48,772 nt of DNA from Crocinitomicaceae bacterium. GTDB lineage: Bacteria; Bacteroidota; Bacteroidia; Flavobacteriales_G; Salibacteraceae. Below the pieces are notes generated by a model. It worked only from the letters and a program-made list of their open reading frames with translations. It searched no databases and was not told the origin of the DNA. The stretch is from positions 1-48,772 of the forward strand of contig PAVO01000029.1 of NCBI GenBank assembly GCA_002713215.1, given 5' to 3'. The position numbers were made by a program, and so were the translations under genes. This document shows positions 1-8,706 of the stretch, piece after piece (position 1 is the stretch's first letter; the number at the start of each line of letters is the position of its first letter).

Positions 1-18
1 CTACGGTCAAAAGGAGGA

Positions 19-98
19 CAATCAGCTAGTAGCTGATTGAGCCAGATTGTGCGTTTGCCTAGCGGCTTCGCCTTCGCGTAGCTTCAGCGGAGCTAGGC
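19..98. repeat. Palindromic intergenic repeat elements at left edge
   Basis: Two structures lie in the 173-bp gene-free left end. The first is a perfect inverted repeat with 10-bp arms (CAATCAGCTA at 19-28, TAGCTGATTG at 30-39) around a single base. The second is a hairpin with 7-bp arms, GCCTAGC at 57-63 and GCTAGGC at 92-98, whose interior is GC-rich. Read on the minus strand, the second has the order CTAGC, GCGAAGC, CTAG, which is also found in the two direct repeats near the right end of the window. I infer a dispersed non-coding repeat family. No ORF or transposase is present here. Confidence 0.6.
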
Positions 99-173
99 TA
101 GAGCGAAAGAATAATTAATGTATCCTCCGAATTATTATGATGATTATAAAGGTTTGAGTATAGTGTTTTTACG

Positions 174-668
174 TCAGTTTACCGGACGATAAATTTTAAA
201 TTTTCCTTTGGAAATGTTTTTTACATCCAATTCGCTTAACCCAACTTTTCTACCAGAGAAAGCCGTGTTTTGATGGGCCAGGGTATATACACCGATTTCT
301 TTTACTTCATAGATAATGGCTGTGTGATGAGCCATTTCACCATTGTAGGTAATTCCGTCCTTTTCGTATTTAATTTTCACTCTTTCAAATTGTATAATAT
401 CTCCTGGGAAGATGCATTCCGATCGGTAAAAGACTTCCTTACCAAACTTGTATTGCCCGTCCCATTTAGCGTCAGTTGAACTCAAAGCCTCAAATGCCAA
501 ATCCCAACATTCGCCTCTACCAACTTTCTTTTTGATTTTGGAGTCAACAAATTCAATGATTTTCTGATTGAGTTTCGGAACCTTATCACATGCTTTGGGG
601 GGAACCGGTTCTGGGCCGAAAGAAGCAGGGAGAAGAGTAATTATTAAGAGTAGGGCAATAGTATTCAT
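174..668 (-). CDS. Secreted CHAP/NlpC-P60-like cysteine-peptidase-fold protein
   Basis: This 164-residue protein starts with a signal peptide (hydrophobic residues 4-16). It has a Cys in a GECWDLA context near residue 54, then GDIIQF, a His in HHTAIIYEV and a later AHQN. This Cys...His...(Asn/His) order, with the GDI(I/V)xF strand, resembles CHAP and NlpC/P60 amidase-fold proteins. That suggests a periplasmic or secreted peptidase/amidase, but the assignment rests on motif order only. On the minus strand a CTTTG lies four bases before the ATG, close to a -7 box. The gene stands alone, divergent from the phosphatase gene. It could instead be a non-catalytic member of the fold. Confidence 0.55.
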   Translation of the reverse strand: MNTIALLLIITLLPASFGPEPVPPKACDKVPKLNQKIIEFVDSKIKKKVGRGECWDLAFEALSSTDAKWDGQYKFGKEVFYRSECIFPGDIIQFERVKIKYEKDGITYNGEMAHHTAIIYEVKEIGVYTLAHQNTAFSGRKVGLSELDVKNISKGKFKIYRPVN

Positions 669-786
669 AATGCAAAGGGTAAAATTAACGGTTCAAGTCA
701 ATACTTTATTTTGTTTTCTGTTATAGAATATGAAAGGTCAATGCCCACGTAATTGGTTATTCTTGTAATCAAATTCAGAAAGTAAT

Positions 787-2646
787 ATGCACCACAGATT
801 ATTCTTCCTTCTTTTATTCTTACCCATACTGGGAATTGCCCAGAACCAAGAAGTTCCTTTGGTTTATTCCAATATACTCACCGACGACGATGGTACTTAT
901 TTTAAGTCGGGAGATTCAACCTATTCGCAAGCTATTCGTGGAAGAGGTTATTCCCTCAATCAAATGGTTAATGCTCCTATAGGAACAGGGGAAGGAATTG
1001 ATTTTGATTTTGAGGATACCACCTTTCAGGGTAAACTTTACTACGGTTTTATAAACATCAGGGAAGAAGAATATCCGCTACCGGTATATTTTAAACTCTC
1101 TACCATAATTAAAAATGGCAGAGCTGGCATTAATTTAATTAACCTAAGCGGCAAATACGATATGATCAATTGGGAAACGTCCAGGAAGGGATTGTTAGCA
1201 TATCGGGTCGTTTCAAGAAGTGGAAAATTAATTTATGACGGTCGCGTGGGTTTTGAATATGAGCGATCGTTCAAAGTACTTCCTACTATTGTTGAAGGAC
1301 CAACAATACATAGGGTAGGGCCTCATTCTGCTGTGGTCAGGATTGTATTAAGCCAACCCGTCAAAACCGGACTCTGGATCAATCGCAAAATAATTTCGTC
1401 GGAAGAAAGCCTGGTACATGAGGTGTTGGTTACCGGGTTGGAGCCCAGTACGACCTATCATTACGAATTTGAAGGATTTCAGACTCGTTTGTTTAGGCTA
1501 ACCACTGCACCAGAGCCTGGAAGTACTGAACCCTTTACTTTTTCTTATTGCAGCGACTCCAGAAGTGGGCAGGGTGGAGGAGAACGTAACCTGTATGGAG
1601 CTAATGCCTATATAATGAACCGGATTATGGCCTACAATAAATTGAGAGATGTAGCTTTTATGCAGTTTACCGGTGATATGATTTCCGGTTATCAGACCGA
1701 GCGAAAGGAGATGGACCTACAGTACGCCAACTGGAAAAGAAGCCTCGAGCCCTTTTCTCACTATAAACCGGTATACGTAGGAATGGGTAATCATGAAGCC
1801 TTACTAAACCTGTATAAAAGTGGTAAGGATTGGGTTTCAGTTGATAAGTTCCCGTTTAAAATTGAGTCTGCTGAAAAGGCTTTTAGCGATCATTTCTGCA
1901 ATCCGCTGAGCGAATTAAAGTCAGAAGATGGGAATAAATACGACCCCAATCCGAAGGGGCAGGATTTTCCTGATTACAGTGAAACGGTGTATTCTTATTC
2001 TTATGGAAATACGGAAATCATCGTATTGAATTCGGACTATTGGTACGCGCCTATGTTGTGGAATAATCCAACTACCGGAGGAAACCTACACGGTTACATC
2101 ATGGACGAACAGTTTAAATGGTTAAAAAACAAAATTTCGGATCTGGAAGCCGATAAAGCGATTCAGCATGTTTTTGTGAGTTTGCATACGCCTTTTTTTC
2201 CCAACGGAGGACACGTGGATGACGACATGTGGTATTCTGGAAACAACGAACCTCGTCCTTATATTGCTGGAAAACCTGTAGATAAGGGAATTATTGAAAG
2301 AAGGGATGAATTGCTTGAAATCCTTGTAAATCAATCAACCAAAGTTAGGGCCTTACTTACAGGAGATGAACACAATTATGCTAAAACACTCATTAGCAAT
2401 GCTACCCCAATTTATCCCCTTGTTTGGAGCCTGGAAAAAATTGATTTAAAGCGATCCATTTGGCAAATTAACAATGGCTCTGCCGGGGCACCCTATTACG
2501 CCCAGGAAAAAACACCATGGCAATCTATGGTGAGCAATTTTTCAACCCAAAATGTGGCCGTCCTCTTTCACGTAGCAGGTAAAAAAATATCAATGGAGGT
2601 AGTTAACCCATTAACCTTTGAGTTAGTAGATCAACTAGAATTTTAA
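787..2646 (+). CDS. Exported purple-acid-phosphatase-like metallophosphoesterase
   Basis: The 619-residue protein has a signal peptide (residues 1-18, ending in AQ). A fibronectin-III-like purple acid phosphatase N-domain follows at about 165-240, ending with LEPSTTYHYEF. The calcineurin-like metallophosphoesterase domain shows SDSR (~258), FTGDM (~296), GNHE (~334), a SLHTPFF His (~466) and GDEHNY (~525). These are the expected ligands of a dinuclear metal centre. The family hydrolyses phosphomonoesters or diesters, so a periplasmic or surface role in phosphorus scavenging is a reasonable inference. There is no T9SS sorting domain, so it is probably periplasmic. A one-mismatch -7 box, TATTCTTG, is at 758-765. 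It is monocistronic. Confidence 0.85.
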   Translation: MHHRLFFLLLFLPILGIAQNQEVPLVYSNILTDDDGTYFKSGDSTYSQAIRGRGYSLNQMVNAPIGTGEGIDFDFEDTTFQGKLYYGFINIREEEYPLPVYFKLSTIIKNGRAGINLINLSGKYDMINWETSRKGLLAYRVVSRSGKLIYDGRVGFEYERSFKVLPTIVEGPTIHRVGPHSAVVRIVLSQPVKTGLWINRKIISSEESLVHEVLVTGLEPSTTYHYEFEGFQTRLFRLTTAPEPGSTEPFTFSYCSDSRSGQGGGERNLYGANAYIMNRIMAYNKLRDVAFMQFTGDMISGYQTERKEMDLQYANWKRSLEPFSHYKPVYVGMGNHEALLNLYKSGKDWVSVDKFPFKIESAEKAFSDHFCNPLSELKSEDGNKYDPNPKGQDFPDYSETVYSYSYGNTEIIVLNSDYWYAPMLWNNPTTGGNLHGYIMDEQFKWLKNKISDLEADKAIQHVFVSLHTPFFPNGGHVDDDMWYSGNNEPRPYIAGKPVDKGIIERRDELLEILVNQSTKVRALLTGDEHNYAKTLISNATPIYPLVWSLEKIDLKRSIWQINNGSAGAPYYAQEKTPWQSMVSNFSTQNVAVLFHVAGKKISMEVVNPLTFELVDQLEF

Positions 2647-2744
2647 CTGTAGATCGCCTTAGTTTAATGATGGGCATATGTACCATTTCACCATACACTA
2701 TTTCTCTAACTGATGACTTTTTTACATTTCCTTTTTTTCGTTTG

Positions 2745-2752
2745 TAATTTTG
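2745..2752 (+). promoter_or_regulatory. -7 promoter box TAATTTTG
   Basis: This is an exact match to the Bacteroidota primary-sigma -7 box TAnnTTTG, and it ends only four bases before the ATG at 2757. The expected transcription start therefore falls at or next to the start codon, predicting a leaderless mRNA. No convincing -33 element is visible. Confidence 0.55.
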
Positions 2753-2756
2753 ACTA

Positions 2757-3278
2757 ATGAAAATTGAATTTTCTGTTCCACTCGAAAAACACGATTCCAG
2801 TTTGGGTTGGTATTACATTGTGTACGTACCCAAAAATCTAATTAAGGAATTGGGGAAGGAAAAAAACCTGCGGGTTAAGGTAACTTATAACAACAGAGAA
2901 ATAAGCCATGTTTCGGTAAAGAGTAAAGGTGATGTACGCTTTTTGGTAATGAATTCTCAATTGCGTAAAGCCTTGAAATTGGTGGAAGGCGAGTTGGTTC
3001 AAGTGAAGGTAGAATTGGAAACCGGCAAGTATGGAATGCCAATGCCTGAGGAGCTAGCTTTAATGCTGGAACAAGATGAACAAGCAGATGTCCACTTTCA
3101 TAATTTAACTCCCGGAAAGCAACGAAGTTTAATCTTCATTGTGCACAAATTGAAGAACGTAGACAGCCGAATCAAAAAGGCCTTGGGAATAGTTGAACAT
3201 CTCAATGAATTTAACGGCGAGCTTGACTATAGAGCCTTAAACGAAAAGATTAAGGAAGTCAATCAAAGGACGATGTAA
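2757..3278 (+). CDS. DUF1905 / YdeI (OmdA)-family protein
   Basis: This 173-residue cytoplasmic protein has no signal peptide. Residues 1-90 match the DUF1905 beta-barrel pattern (GWYYIVYVPKNL, then a DVRFLVMNSQLRKAL segment). Residues 100-150 match the OmdA/YdeI 'bacteriocin-protection' helical domain, with FHNLTPGKQRSLIFIVHKLK followed by R-I-K-K-A-L. The biochemical function of the family is unknown; YdeI of E. coli is linked to stress and antimicrobial-peptide tolerance. Its stop overlaps the start of the next gene by one base (TAATG), so the two are probably translated together. Confidence 0.75.
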   Translation: MKIEFSVPLEKHDSSLGWYYIVYVPKNLIKELGKEKNLRVKVTYNNREISHVSVKSKGDVRFLVMNSQLRKALKLVEGELVQVKVELETGKYGMPMPEELALMLEQDEQADVHFHNLTPGKQRSLIFIVHKLKNVDSRIKKALGIVEHLNEFNGELDYRALNEKIKEVNQRTM

Positions 3279-3499
3279 TGAACTTTGAAATCCTAACGTC
3301 ACTGGTAAGTTCGAAAATGCCCTATGGCAAATACAAAGACACGCTCATTTGCGATATTCCAACCTATTATTTGGAATGGCTGGCCAGGGAGAAAGCCTTC
3401 CCAAAAGGCAAACTGGGAATGCAATTACAAACCATGTATGAGATTAGGATTAATGGATTAGAAGAGTTGCTAAGTCCATTGAAGAAAAAAAGTATTTGA
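3278..3499 (+). CDS. DUF3820-family small protein
   Basis: The 73-residue protein contains the DUF3820 signature MPYGKYKDTLICDIPTYYLEWLA at residues 14-36, followed by K-G-K-L-G and a helical tail. Members are small putative DNA- or nucleotide-associated proteins of unknown function, sometimes labelled putative quorum-sensing-regulated virulence factors. The ATG overlaps the stop of the YdeI-like gene, which fixes the start and indicates coupling. The stop is seven bases from the convergent adhesin gene, with no obvious terminator between them. Confidence 0.75.
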   Translation: MNFEILTSLVSSKMPYGKYKDTLICDIPTYYLEWLAREKAFPKGKLGMQLQTMYEIRINGLEELLSPLKKKSI

Positions 3500-3506
3500 T
3501 TTTACT

Positions 3507-6500
3507 TTAACGAACCACCTGAACATACCCTTTATGTTCAGTTCCATTTACCTCAAGCGTAAAGAAGTAAACTCCATCGTCAACCTTATTGCCGGCAAAG
3601 GTTCTACCATCCCAGATTGGATGTCCCTGTGAAGATTCGAAGATAAGAACGCCCCATCGGTTATAAACAAAGACCTGAGAACACTGGTTTAAGTCATTTC
3701 CTAAACTAAAATCCAATAGGTCGTTTATACCGTCGTCATTGGGTGTAAATACATTGGGTAAGGAATCCGTTTTGAACTCCGAAATTGCATTGATAAAGGC
3801 TTGTTTTTCGGTACTATCGACGCATTGATCTTTTGATTTTACAATAAGTTTAATCAGGTTGTCAGAAGCGTAGGCAACACGTTCCCGTGTATCCACATCG
3901 GTGCTAATGGAATTTCCATTTAAGAACCATTCATATTCTATGGCATTGGTCGATAGGTTATGTGTTGTGATCAATGCATCTGTACAGCTTGCTTTTACAA
4001 CCAGGTCAAAATCGGCATTTACCTTGTCTGATACATCAATCCTCACCTGAGTTGAATCAATACACCCTAAACTATCACTTACTACCACTGTATAAAGGGT
4101 AGTAGAATCAGGGAAACTTATGGGATTAGCAATAGTGTCAGAAGTCAGCGCGTAGTTTGGTTTCCATAAGTACTTAATGGGATTGGCACCAAGCACGTTG
4201 CTAATTTGCAACTGCGCAGAATCGCCACCACAATCGATGGAAGCACCGGAAACGTCAAATCCAAATCGGGAAACAAATACCGAATCCACATTTTTACATC
4301 CACTGGTATCTTCAACCAATAAATAATACCAGCGTGTAGTACCTGATTTGGTTGTTGGGTTAGCTGTGTTCGGATTATTCAACTCGCCGGCAGGTCCCCA
4401 AACAAAATTGGAAGAGGGAGCACCCGTAGGATTTCCACCCAACCGAATGGTTGTAGTGGTATCATCACAAATGATCTGATTTTCACCCGCATCTATGGCA
4501 GCACTACTTAATACATTAAAATTGACCGTATCCCGAAGTACACATCCGTTGCTTCGGGTAATGGCAAGAATATAAGAAGTCGCTCCGCTAGTGGTCGGTG
4601 TATAAATGGGATTCGCAATGGTATCAGAATCCAGATCCGTATTTGGACTCCATAAGTATGTTGGGTTTCCAGGTGAGGTAGGATTTCCACCCAAGCGATA
4701 AGGAGTAAATTGACAGATGGTAGAATCTGGACCAGCATTTAAACTATCGGCGGTTATAATATTAACCACCACCGAATCCGTATCTGCACCGCAGAAATTA
4801 GATACCTCAACCCAATAATTCCCTGGTTTGGTTACTGTAAGAAACTGATTGGTGGAACTATCGCTCCAAAATGCCTTAAATACGTGCGTATTGACAGTAA
4901 ACGTCAATGAATCACCTTCACATAAAGTAGTATCCGGTCCAAGATCAACAATGGGTGTTGGTGGTACTTCTACTGTATCGCTGGTGGTTACGGTTGCACA
5001 TGAATAGTTGGTTGTTAAAGAAACTACGTAAGTGCCATTTGTAGCATAACCATGCGTTGGATTTTCCAGGGTATCGGTATTACCGTCTCCAAAGTCCCAC
5101 TTAAAAGAAAAGGCATTGGCAAATGAAACGCTCTTAAATTGTACTGTATCTCCCAGGCAAATGGTATCGCTTCCATCTATGGCATTGGTAAAGGTTATAG
5201 CGTTGTCCAGATCAACCAGTGAAACGCCTGTAGCATAGGCGTATGAAATAATGTTCCCCATACCCATAGAGTAGGCTAAAAAGCCACATCCCTTGGTTTC
5301 CAGTCTGTGGAATCCGGCTTTTACACCAATAGATCGGAATGAATATTTTGGATCTTGAGTGAATTGCTGAAATCCACCCAATTTTACAGAGTCAAGAAAT
5401 ACAAGCGCCGTATCGGTAGAAAAAGTGACTACGTGTACAAAGTTGGTATCCAGTTGGGCGCTTGGATCATCTACCGCGAAAAAGGAAATCGAATCCAAAA
5501 ACATTTGTTCTGTTGGGTTGAGCATGACCATGGAAGGGTCAGTAAGGTTGTACGAATTACAGCCCACAGGGCCACCACCGCTAACCAGAACTTCGGCAAC
5601 CGAAATGGGTTTGTTTGCCGTATAATGTCGGTTGGTAATAATAGTATCTTCAAAGAATTCACCTGCATTTAACGTATCCACGAATACACCGTCCCTAAAG
5701 AGGATGGTTGTGTCTTCATCAGCTAACACCTTAATGTAATCTTTTAGAACCAAGGGGGTAGGTAGTGCAAAGTAACTCTTACCCCATGTATTGGTAGGGT
5801 ACATTACTTCCAACAAGGGGTCCCGTGCACCGTTGCAAACTACCTGAATCCAAACGTTACCCGCATAGACGGCTACGTTTTTTCCATTTACACTTTTTAT
5901 TGTGGTACCTGTTAAATCTACACTATCGGCCAGTGCCTGTGCCTGGTATACTTCTCCAGGTAGTAGGGTAATCTGGTAGGGCACTCCTTTTAACGGACCA
6001 CCGGCAATATCACCGGTAGGTACAATTTCCACTACTGCTGTATCACCGGTTGCAACCACAACAAATTCCGATTCATAGAGTGTCGCACCAATTTGTTCAG
6101 ATCGGTAAGTCGTAATTCTATAATCCGGACCAAGTGCCCGATTAGGTAATACCAAAGTGGCTTCGTGTCTGGGGCGTTTTAGATGTACCGCATATACAAC
6201 CACTTCATTGTTTGATGAAACATGAATCGCTCGATTGAAGATTGAGTCTGATCCGTTCAGGTAGACATCATTTCGAGGCAGGTTCACTTTTGCGATTGCT
6301 CCTGGGGTAACCGAAAACGGTGCTGAGAAGCTGGTCCCTGGAATGGTTACCGTTCCAGCAGCAGAAGTGTTTGAAGTAATATTTAACCAGTAATCGGAGT
6401 TAGTTGTATTGCGATCGAACATTTCGGGAAATGCCAACCAGAATTCCGTTCCTGAATTAGTCACCTTTTGTGATGTAGCCATTGGAAGCCATAGAGCTAA

Positions 6501-6542
6501 CAAGAATACCCAGGCAATCGTAACTTTAATTAATTGGATCAT
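3507..6542 (-). CDS. T9SS type-B cargo: IgGFc-binding-like surface protein with PKD domain
   Basis: This is a 1011-residue exported protein with a signal peptide at residues 1-24. Residues ~25-440 begin NSGTEFWLAFPEMF and resemble the IgGFc-binding protein N-terminal domain. A PKD domain (WDFGDGNTDTLENPTH) lies near 485. Four or so Ig-like or PKD-like segments with repeated G(G)NPT and PxTTSGxxxYxL motifs follow. The C-terminus (about 925-1011) is a gliding-motility-type, T9SS type-B sorting domain (LPNVFTPNDDGINDLLDF, YNRWG, WDGR, GVYFF). It is probably a cell-surface adhesin or matrix protein, but the ligand is unknown. Unlike the 27.6-32 kb homologue, it has no porP/sprF gene beside it. 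Confidence 0.85.
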   Translation of the reverse strand: MIQLIKVTIAWVFLLALWLPMATSQKVTNSGTEFWLAFPEMFDRNTTNSDYWLNITSNTSAAGTVTIPGTSFSAPFSVTPGAIAKVNLPRNDVYLNGSDSIFNRAIHVSSNNEVVVYAVHLKRPRHEATLVLPNRALGPDYRITTYRSEQIGATLYESEFVVVATGDTAVVEIVPTGDIAGGPLKGVPYQITLLPGEVYQAQALADSVDLTGTTIKSVNGKNVAVYAGNVWIQVVCNGARDPLLEVMYPTNTWGKSYFALPTPLVLKDYIKVLADEDTTILFRDGVFVDTLNAGEFFEDTIITNRHYTANKPISVAEVLVSGGGPVGCNSYNLTDPSMVMLNPTEQMFLDSISFFAVDDPSAQLDTNFVHVVTFSTDTALVFLDSVKLGGFQQFTQDPKYSFRSIGVKAGFHRLETKGCGFLAYSMGMGNIISYAYATGVSLVDLDNAITFTNAIDGSDTICLGDTVQFKSVSFANAFSFKWDFGDGNTDTLENPTHGYATNGTYVVSLTTNYSCATVTTSDTVEVPPTPIVDLGPDTTLCEGDSLTFTVNTHVFKAFWSDSSTNQFLTVTKPGNYWVEVSNFCGADTDSVVVNIITADSLNAGPDSTICQFTPYRLGGNPTSPGNPTYLWSPNTDLDSDTIANPIYTPTTSGATSYILAITRSNGCVLRDTVNFNVLSSAAIDAGENQIICDDTTTTIRLGGNPTGAPSSNFVWGPAGELNNPNTANPTTKSGTTRWYYLLVEDTSGCKNVDSVFVSRFGFDVSGASIDCGGDSAQLQISNVLGANPIKYLWKPNYALTSDTIANPISFPDSTTLYTVVVSDSLGCIDSTQVRIDVSDKVNADFDLVVKASCTDALITTHNLSTNAIEYEWFLNGNSISTDVDTRERVAYASDNLIKLIVKSKDQCVDSTEKQAFINAISEFKTDSLPNVFTPNDDGINDLLDFSLGNDLNQCSQVFVYNRWGVLIFESSQGHPIWDGRTFAGNKVDDGVYFFTLEVNGTEHKGYVQVVR

Positions 6543-6547
6543 CTTTT

Positions 6548-6555
6548 CAAATGTA
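6548..6555 (-). promoter_or_regulatory. -7 promoter box TACATTTG
   Basis: On the minus strand TACATTTG is followed by five bases and then the ATG at 6542 of the IgGFc-like adhesin. It is an exact TAnnTTTG match, and the predicted transcript start essentially coincides with the start codon. Confidence 0.55.
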
Positions 6556-6685
6556 AGACTTGATAATGAACTAACAATTTAAGTGCTAAGGGGTTTGTTC
6601 ATGTCAAATTGTGAATTACTGCAGTTATTGGTTCCATTTCTCGTGTTAATTATCACAATGAAAAAGCGATTTCAATTTGTGAGAC

Positions 6686-6693
6686 TACCTTTG
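6686..6693 (+). promoter_or_regulatory. -7 promoter box TACCTTTG
   Basis: This exact TAnnTTTG match ends five bases before the GTG at 6699. The geometry matches the other candidate leaderless genes here and helps to support GTG as the true start of the TonB-like gene. Confidence 0.5.
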
Positions 6694-6698
6694 CAATT

Positions 6699-7466
6699 GT
6701 GCTGGGCTTTTCGACAAAACAATGGGCAATACTGATCACAGCAGTAATACATACCGTTTTTATTATGTGGTTTGCCTATATCCGTGTTGATTTCGATCCG
6801 GATAACACATTGAACAGAATCCGAATGTCATTTGCCGAGGAGGAGGTTCCCGAAATAGAAGAAGCCAAAGAAGAGTGGATTCCGAAAGATTATCAGGAGC
6901 ATGGCCTGGATCAAAAGAAACAATCAGTAGCTCAGACTAACCAGGCGGTAAATGAGGCAACCAATGAATTGAGCAAAGGAGAGCAGGAAAGACTGGAGCG
7001 CGAGATTGAAGCCCAGGTAAATCAAATGGCCAAGGAAGCCAGTACTACAGGGCATATAGAGGCCGGTTCAGAAGGTAGTTTAAGTGGAAATTTATCTGTA
7101 TCAAAGGAGAAAAAGAAGAAGGTAGAAAAAAAGTCAGGAACTAAAAAGGGCAAAGAGGATTTGGGCAATGTTCATGATAAATCAACCAACATAACCTATT
7201 TCCTTAAGGACAGAACTCTTGGAGCTATTGGGTTGTACAACCCTGTTTACCTGTGCGAAGAAGGGGGAATTGTGGTAATTAATATTGTGGTTAACACTTT
7301 CGGCGATGTAATTTCTGCCAGCGTTAACAATGGAAAATCAAACACCGGTAATGAGTGCCTGAGAAGCGCTGCGAAGCAGGCCGCACTAAAATCTTCTTTC
7401 AATGAAAACCAGCAAGCTGCGAGCAGGCAGAAAGGTATTATTACCTATAAGTTTATGGCTCAATAA
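6699..7466 (+). CDS. TonB-like energy transducer
   Basis: The 255-residue protein has a single N-terminal membrane segment (residues ~9-27) after a short cytoplasmic start. An acidic, coiled-coil-prone linker rich in E, Q and K follows (residues ~45-155, instead of the usual Pro-rich linker). The C-terminal ~95 residues have the TonB pattern YNPVYLCEEGGIVVINIVVN, FGDVISA, AAKQAALKSSF and GIITYKF. It should span the periplasm and energise TonB-dependent receptors. The start is GTG; the next Met is inside the membrane helix and would destroy it. No exbB or exbD gene is adjacent, so it must use a motor encoded elsewhere. It is convergent with the glycosyltransferase gene. Confidence 0.75.
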   Translation: MLGFSTKQWAILITAVIHTVFIMWFAYIRVDFDPDNTLNRIRMSFAEEEVPEIEEAKEEWIPKDYQEHGLDQKKQSVAQTNQAVNEATNELSKGEQERLEREIEAQVNQMAKEASTTGHIEAGSEGSLSGNLSVSKEKKKKVEKKSGTKKGKEDLGNVHDKSTNITYFLKDRTLGAIGLYNPVYLCEEGGIVVINIVVNTFGDVISASVNNGKSNTGNECLRSAAKQAALKSSFNENQQAASRQKGIITYKFMAQ

Positions 7467-7472
7467 GTTATA

Positions 7473-8570
7473 TTAGTTCCAATTTCTAATTGCTTTATCG
7501 AATTGTGCTGCCACTTTACCCCAGTTGTATTTTTCGTTTAAAAATTCCGGTAGATCAGAATCGATAGTCACAGGGTTCAGGATTTGGTCAATCAGTTTTT
7601 GTTCGAAATCGCTATCGTTGTTATAAACCAATTTCGACGCTAGTTCCGTAGGAAGATGCTCAGGAAAAGCCAATCGATTTGGTAATAAAGGTATACAACC
7701 TGAAGCGATGGCTTCAACTGCAGAGATCCCAAAAAAATCCTGATTACTGGTAACCGGAACCAGGTCTGCTTTGGCTAGGAGTTTATTGTATCTGTCATTA
7801 TTTTCCGCAAAGCCCCAGTGAACCAATTCACTGACCAGTCTTTCTTTAGCCAAACCAAAGATTTCAGGTGATTTCACGCTTTGCTCCCCAAGCACAATCA
7901 ATTCAAATTTGATTCCGCGTTCCTTTATCTTAAATAAAGTCTTAAAAAAAAGTTCAGAATTTTTATCGTATTCCCATCGGTGATTCCATAAAATTACCGG
8001 AGGAATATTCTTGCTTCGTTTAGAAGACTTAATTCGTGAAAAATCAATTCCAATTGGTAGAACCGAACTTTTATCTCTTATGGAATCTATGGTTGAAACA
8101 TTCCTGCGGTCAGGGAACCTTTTTAGGAAGCCAGGAAGTGCATTAAACCAGGCCTTGTAGTGGTAGTCAGAATTAAACCAAACCTGATCTGCAGCCAGCA
8201 TGGAAGTGTAATTTATAAAGGCGTAGTGATTGTCTCTTCCTTTGGTAGCATCTTCATCTGCAGCACTCCAGGGATAGTTTAATTGGTTTTCGTGCATGTA
8301 TAAAAAAGTAGGAGTGGATTTATATTGTTTTGGAATTAGCCCTTTGAATGTGGCTAAATCCAACATATCAGTAGCAAGAATAAAATCTACATTGTCGTTT
8401 AACCCCTTAAATTGTTCAGCAAAGGAAATTGCTGCCCCATGCATTCTCCACTTCCAATGGTTTGCCGGAAGGGTGAATAATTCAATTTTATGGCCGGAAA
8501 ATGAAAGTAATTCATCAGCCCATTTTTTATGAGATCCACCATAGAATGGTTCTAATAAAATTCCCTTCAT
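7473..8570 (-). CDS. DUF3524 glycosyltransferase, tRNA-queuosine mannosyltransferase-like
   Basis: This is a 365-residue cytoplasmic protein. The N-terminal half opens with LLEPFYGGSHKKWADEL and has LPANHWKWRMHGAA near residue 40. That is the signature of DUF3524, the N-domain of human GTDC1/QTMAN, which mannosylates queuosine in tRNA-Asp. The C-terminal half is a GT-B domain with LWNHRWEYDKN and the EX7E-like donor-site segment FFGISAVEAIASGCIPLLP. By homology it may glycosylate queuosine or a related tRNA base, but bacterial members are poorly characterised. It stands alone, divergent from the OmpA-like gene. A generic GT4 enzyme acting on a glycan is the alternative. Confidence 0.8.
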   Translation of the reverse strand: MKGILLEPFYGGSHKKWADELLSFSGHKIELFTLPANHWKWRMHGAAISFAEQFKGLNDNVDFILATDMLDLATFKGLIPKQYKSTPTFLYMHENQLNYPWSAADEDATKGRDNHYAFINYTSMLAADQVWFNSDYHYKAWFNALPGFLKRFPDRRNVSTIDSIRDKSSVLPIGIDFSRIKSSKRSKNIPPVILWNHRWEYDKNSELFFKTLFKIKERGIKFELIVLGEQSVKSPEIFGLAKERLVSELVHWGFAENNDRYNKLLAKADLVPVTSNQDFFGISAVEAIASGCIPLLPNRLAFPEHLPTELASKLVYNNDSDFEQKLIDQILNPVTIDSDLPEFLNEKYNWGKVAAQFDKAIRNWN

Positions 8571-8675
8571 TTATTAAAAAGGTGCAAATTATCTAAAAAA
8601 TCGACAGGTAAACGTATACACGTTCATCTGGTGGTAAATACTTCTTTCAAAATTTCTCTACCTTATCAACTTGTC

Positions 8676-8683
8676 TATTTTTG
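8676..8683 (+). promoter_or_regulatory. -7 promoter box TATTTTTG
   Basis: This exact TAnnTTTG match ends 23 bases before the ATG at 8707. It lies inside the longer reading frame that opens at a TTG at 8671, which argues that the TTG is upstream of the transcript and that 8707 is the start. Confidence 0.5.
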
Positions 8684-8706
8684 CCCTAATACGTACCCAA
8701 AATAGA

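Noticed and set aside
8611-8622. Possible operator shared with the pilin palindrome (GTATACACGT)
   Set aside because: Only ten bases match and the copy at 8.6 kb is not a perfect palindrome; chance similarity is likely.
8671-8706. In-frame TTG start for the OmpA-like gene
   Set aside because: It precedes or overlaps the -7 box at 8676-8683, and the signal peptide begins at the ATG at 8707.
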